A stretch of DNA of 64,000 nt, taken from contig LM655194.1 in assembly GCA_000824825.2 (NCBI GenBank), forward strand, positions 50,939-114,938, read 5' to 3'. Each line of letters begins with the position of its first letter. Positions within the stretch are counted from its first letter, which is position 1. The stretch is from Mesorhizobium sp. ORS 3324. Lineage in GTDB: Bacteria > Pseudomonadota > Alphaproteobacteria > Rhizobiales > Rhizobiaceae. Shown piece after piece: positions 62,286-64,000 of the stretch. The notes under the pieces are model-generated. The model was not told the DNA's origin, did not search any database, and saw only the letters and a list, made by a program, of their open reading frames with translations. The position numbers were made by a program, and so were the translations under genes.

Positions 62286-63464
62286 TCAGCTTCCGAGCGC
62301 CTTGAGCCAGGCTTCAAAGGAAGAGGCCTTCTCGTGCTCGCCAGGCGAAATAGAGTGGCCGGGGCGAGGCAGTACCATTGTCCTGCGGCCTTCGCGGGGG
62401 CTGTAACCGAATTCCTTGCTGAATGCTCGGCTGAAGTTTGCCGCTGAACTGAACCCGAAGGCTTCCGCAATTTCAACAATGCGTCGGCTGTCCCCCGGAT
62501 CGCTAAGCGCAAGATGGGCTGCCAGAAGTCGGCGACTTTGAATGTAATGGAGCACACCGCCGCTCGGTTCGAACAACTGATAGAGGCGAGATCGCGAGAC
62601 GCCGAGCGCCCGGCACATCGAATCCGGTGTCAGACGAGCCGCCTCCAGATTGTTCTGGACGTATCGACGCGCTCGCTCCATTAGCGCGACACTCGTCAGT
62701 TGTTCGGCCGCCGCGGCATGTTCCGCCGGCGGCGCAAGGCAGGCAACGATCATGCTGCGTGTTGCATGTACGATGCGGGGCAGATCTTCCGCCGTGAGAT
62801 TGCGCAGTCTTGTTACGATGCTGTTGAGGTAATCGATCAAAAGGTTAGCAAAGTTGCCGGACAGAATTGAGTTGTTGTTTGCGTCGAGGATCCCCGCCGC
62901 TTCGGCGAACAAATCGCGCGGCAAATAGAGAAAGAGACTTTCAGATTCCGTTGTCCTGCCGCGGAACGGGTAGCCAAGCGATCTGATCTCCAATTTACCC
63001 GGCTGGCCCTCCGCGACGCGACGATCGACCTCCGTCCATGACCGGCCAGTATGTGGCAAGACGACGTACCAGTGATCGATCGAGCTGGATCTAAGCTTCG
63101 CGGCAGAACGCGTATAACTGTGCGCCGGCGCGCGCTGTTCAACGATCAGCATGCCACCAAGATTCCAAGCCGTGTGGTCGGCGGGAAAGCCGTCGTCCAG
63201 CGATTTGTTATCCGGCAGCTTGACCTCAACAAGCGGTGCCACGTGCGCTTGCCAAGCGGCAAATTGATCCTGTGGTGCGAGGTCGAGCGTTGAAAAGGAC
63301 AACGGTTCCAGCGCCGGCGCGAGTGGTGAAGCGGCCTCGTTGTCAGGTTGAACGTCGCGTGGCCAACGGCGTCGCTCACGCTCCGGCGCGTGCCCAGCAT
63401 GCGCCTCGTCTTGCCTCTTAGCGTCGATCGCGCGTGGTGCCATATCCGAATCCGGTATGCCCAT
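62286..63464 (-). CDS. AraC family transcriptional regulator
   Basis: About 392 residues. An AraC-binding-like domain ('LSFSTLDLAPQDQFAAWQAHVAPLVEV' to 'RSLGYPFRGRTTESESLFLYLP') is followed by two C-terminal helix-turn-helices: 'MCRALGVSRSRLYQLFEPSGGVLHYIQSRRLLAAHLAL' and 'RRIVEIAEAFGFSSAANFSRAFSKEFGYSPRE'. The start is unsettled: GTG at 63527 or ATG at 63464 or 63443 all precede a 50-70 residue charged, disordered leader. 63464 has GAGGGC in front. No obvious target gene adjoins. The 250 bases downstream (62035-62285) hold nothing recognisable. Confidence 0.85.
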   Translation of the reverse strand: MGIPDSDMAPRAIDAKRQDEAHAGHAPERERRRWPRDVQPDNEAASPLAPALEPLSFSTLDLAPQDQFAAWQAHVAPLVEVKLPDNKSLDDGFPADHTAWNLGGMLIVEQRAPAHSYTRSAAKLRSSSIDHWYVVLPHTGRSWTEVDRRVAEGQPGKLEIRSLGYPFRGRTTESESLFLYLPRDLFAEAAGILDANNNSILSGNFANLLIDYLNSIVTRLRNLTAEDLPRIVHATRSMIVACLAPPAEHAAAAEQLTSVALMERARRYVQNNLEAARLTPDSMCRALGVSRSRLYQLFEPSGGVLHYIQSRRLLAAHLALSDPGDSRRIVEIAEAFGFSSAANFSRAFSKEFGYSPREGRRTMVLPRPGHSISPGEHEKASSFEAWLKALGS

Positions 63465-63647
63465 GCCCTCGCAATCATGTGGTGTATCCCGGCATCTGGC
63501 AAGCCTGTCGGCCGCATCGTCGATCACGCTGGATTACAGTAAGAAATGCATCCCGAGATAAGTTTCTGGATGCGACGATAACGACACTCTTCAGACCGGC
63601 GCGTATAGAATCCGGTATCGTGAAAGCGATGTTGAGGAGACCACGAA

Positions 63648-63950
63648 ATGAACGAAAAGCTCAAAGGAGAAGCGCGCCGCAAGATAATCCTTGACGGATA
63701 CGTTAATAACGAACCATTGAAGGATATTGCGGCAAAGCTCGGATGCTCGCTGGCAAGCTTGAAAGTCAGCGCCAGCAAACTCGGTTGCACTAGAACCCCG
63801 AAAGAGGCGGCCGATTTTCGGCGCGGCTTTCGTATACCGGAAAACAAGCGACAAGATTATTACCAGCTGATGACCTCGGGGCAATACAGATCTCGGGAGT
63901 GCGCGCAGATTTTGGGACTATTGGCAACACAATCACAAGATGCGAATTAA
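63648..63950 (+). CDS. Small HTH-like protein of unknown function
   Basis: A 100-residue protein. Residues 5-45 look like a homeodomain-type/resolvase-type helix-turn-helix ('RRKIILDGYVNNEPLKDIAAKLGCSLASLKVSASKLGC'), and the second half is basic and polar ('FRRGFRIPENKRQDYYQLM'). TGAGGAG precedes the ATG, so translation is plausible. It is less GC-rich than the rest of the window, and the sequence after it (63946-63990) is very AT-rich with TTAATATTAG and CTATTAATAA runs, suggesting acquired DNA or a region boundary. No specific family is recognised. Confidence 0.65.
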   Translation: MNEKLKGEARRKIILDGYVNNEPLKDIAAKLGCSLASLKVSASKLGCTRTPKEAADFRRGFRIPENKRQDYYQLMTSGQYRSRECAQILGLLATQSQDAN

Positions 63951-64000
63951 TATTAGTGGATAGCTATTAATAATATATTCGCTCAGGCCTCAGTGGCAAA

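Overview
The window is GC-rich chromosomal DNA of a rhizobial alphaproteobacterium, most likely Mesorhizobium or a close Phyllobacteriaceae relative. The evidence is an ExoR orthologue, paired DUF1127 genes, a DUF982 gene, PopZ between valS and tolC, a fused SecDF, and two families of short dispersed palindromes of the kind scattered through Mesorhizobium genomes. No species call can be made from sequence alone. Most of the window is core genome. The last 6-8 kb look accessory.

Layout. 1-2.4 kb: DUF982 gene, map, radC. 2.5-7.1 kb: a five-gene operon for an alternative aa3-type cytochrome c oxidase (subunits II, I, two subunit-III-like proteins, IV), followed by a YbaK-type deacylase, a DUF2189 membrane protein and an exported cytochrome c. 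9.6-15.3 kb: an exported unknown protein, tig, tRNA-Leu, a ClpP-fold periplasmic protein, and a GDYXXLXY/DUF2157 pair. 15.5-16.2 kb: two DUF1127 genes followed by six hairpins that each display ACCTCCTCCC in the loop. They form two tandem small-RNA units, and this is the most striking locus in the window. 16.3-20 kb: trmFO, a ParD/ParE-like toxin-antitoxin module with a 31-bp palindromic operator, a fatty acid hydroxylase-family gene and an exported unknown. 19.9-24.3 kb: the yajC-secDF-Mth938-squalene-synthase-like cluster; the last two resemble the complex I assembly factors NDUFAF3 and NDUFAF6. 24.5-25.4 kb: a DUF815 ATPase.

25.5-41.8 kb is one long minus-strand block: dgt, argS, a 1219-residue SPOR protein, nagZ, scpA, scpB, tatA, tatB, tatC, serS, surE, pcm and an NlpD-like LysM/LytM lipoprotein. 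It joins cell envelope and division, Tat export, chromosome condensation and translation. 41.8-55.4 kb holds an IscA/ErpA-type protein, a VOC protein, xth, a small exported protein, exoR-ilvD, a FadL-type porin, valS, popZ, tolC, a second Pcm-family methyltransferase, tRNA-Cys, a small membrane protein and tRNA-Asn.

55.4-64 kb carries a divergent marR/monooxygenase-fold locus with an overlapping promoter-operator. It also has a four-gene, stop-start-coupled signalling operon (DUF3068 membrane protein, histidine kinase, response regulator, response regulator-GGDEF), a decayed LigD-type ligase fragment with the catalytic lysine replaced, an AraC regulator and a small HTH-like protein. No insertion sequence, prophage module or CRISPR array was found.
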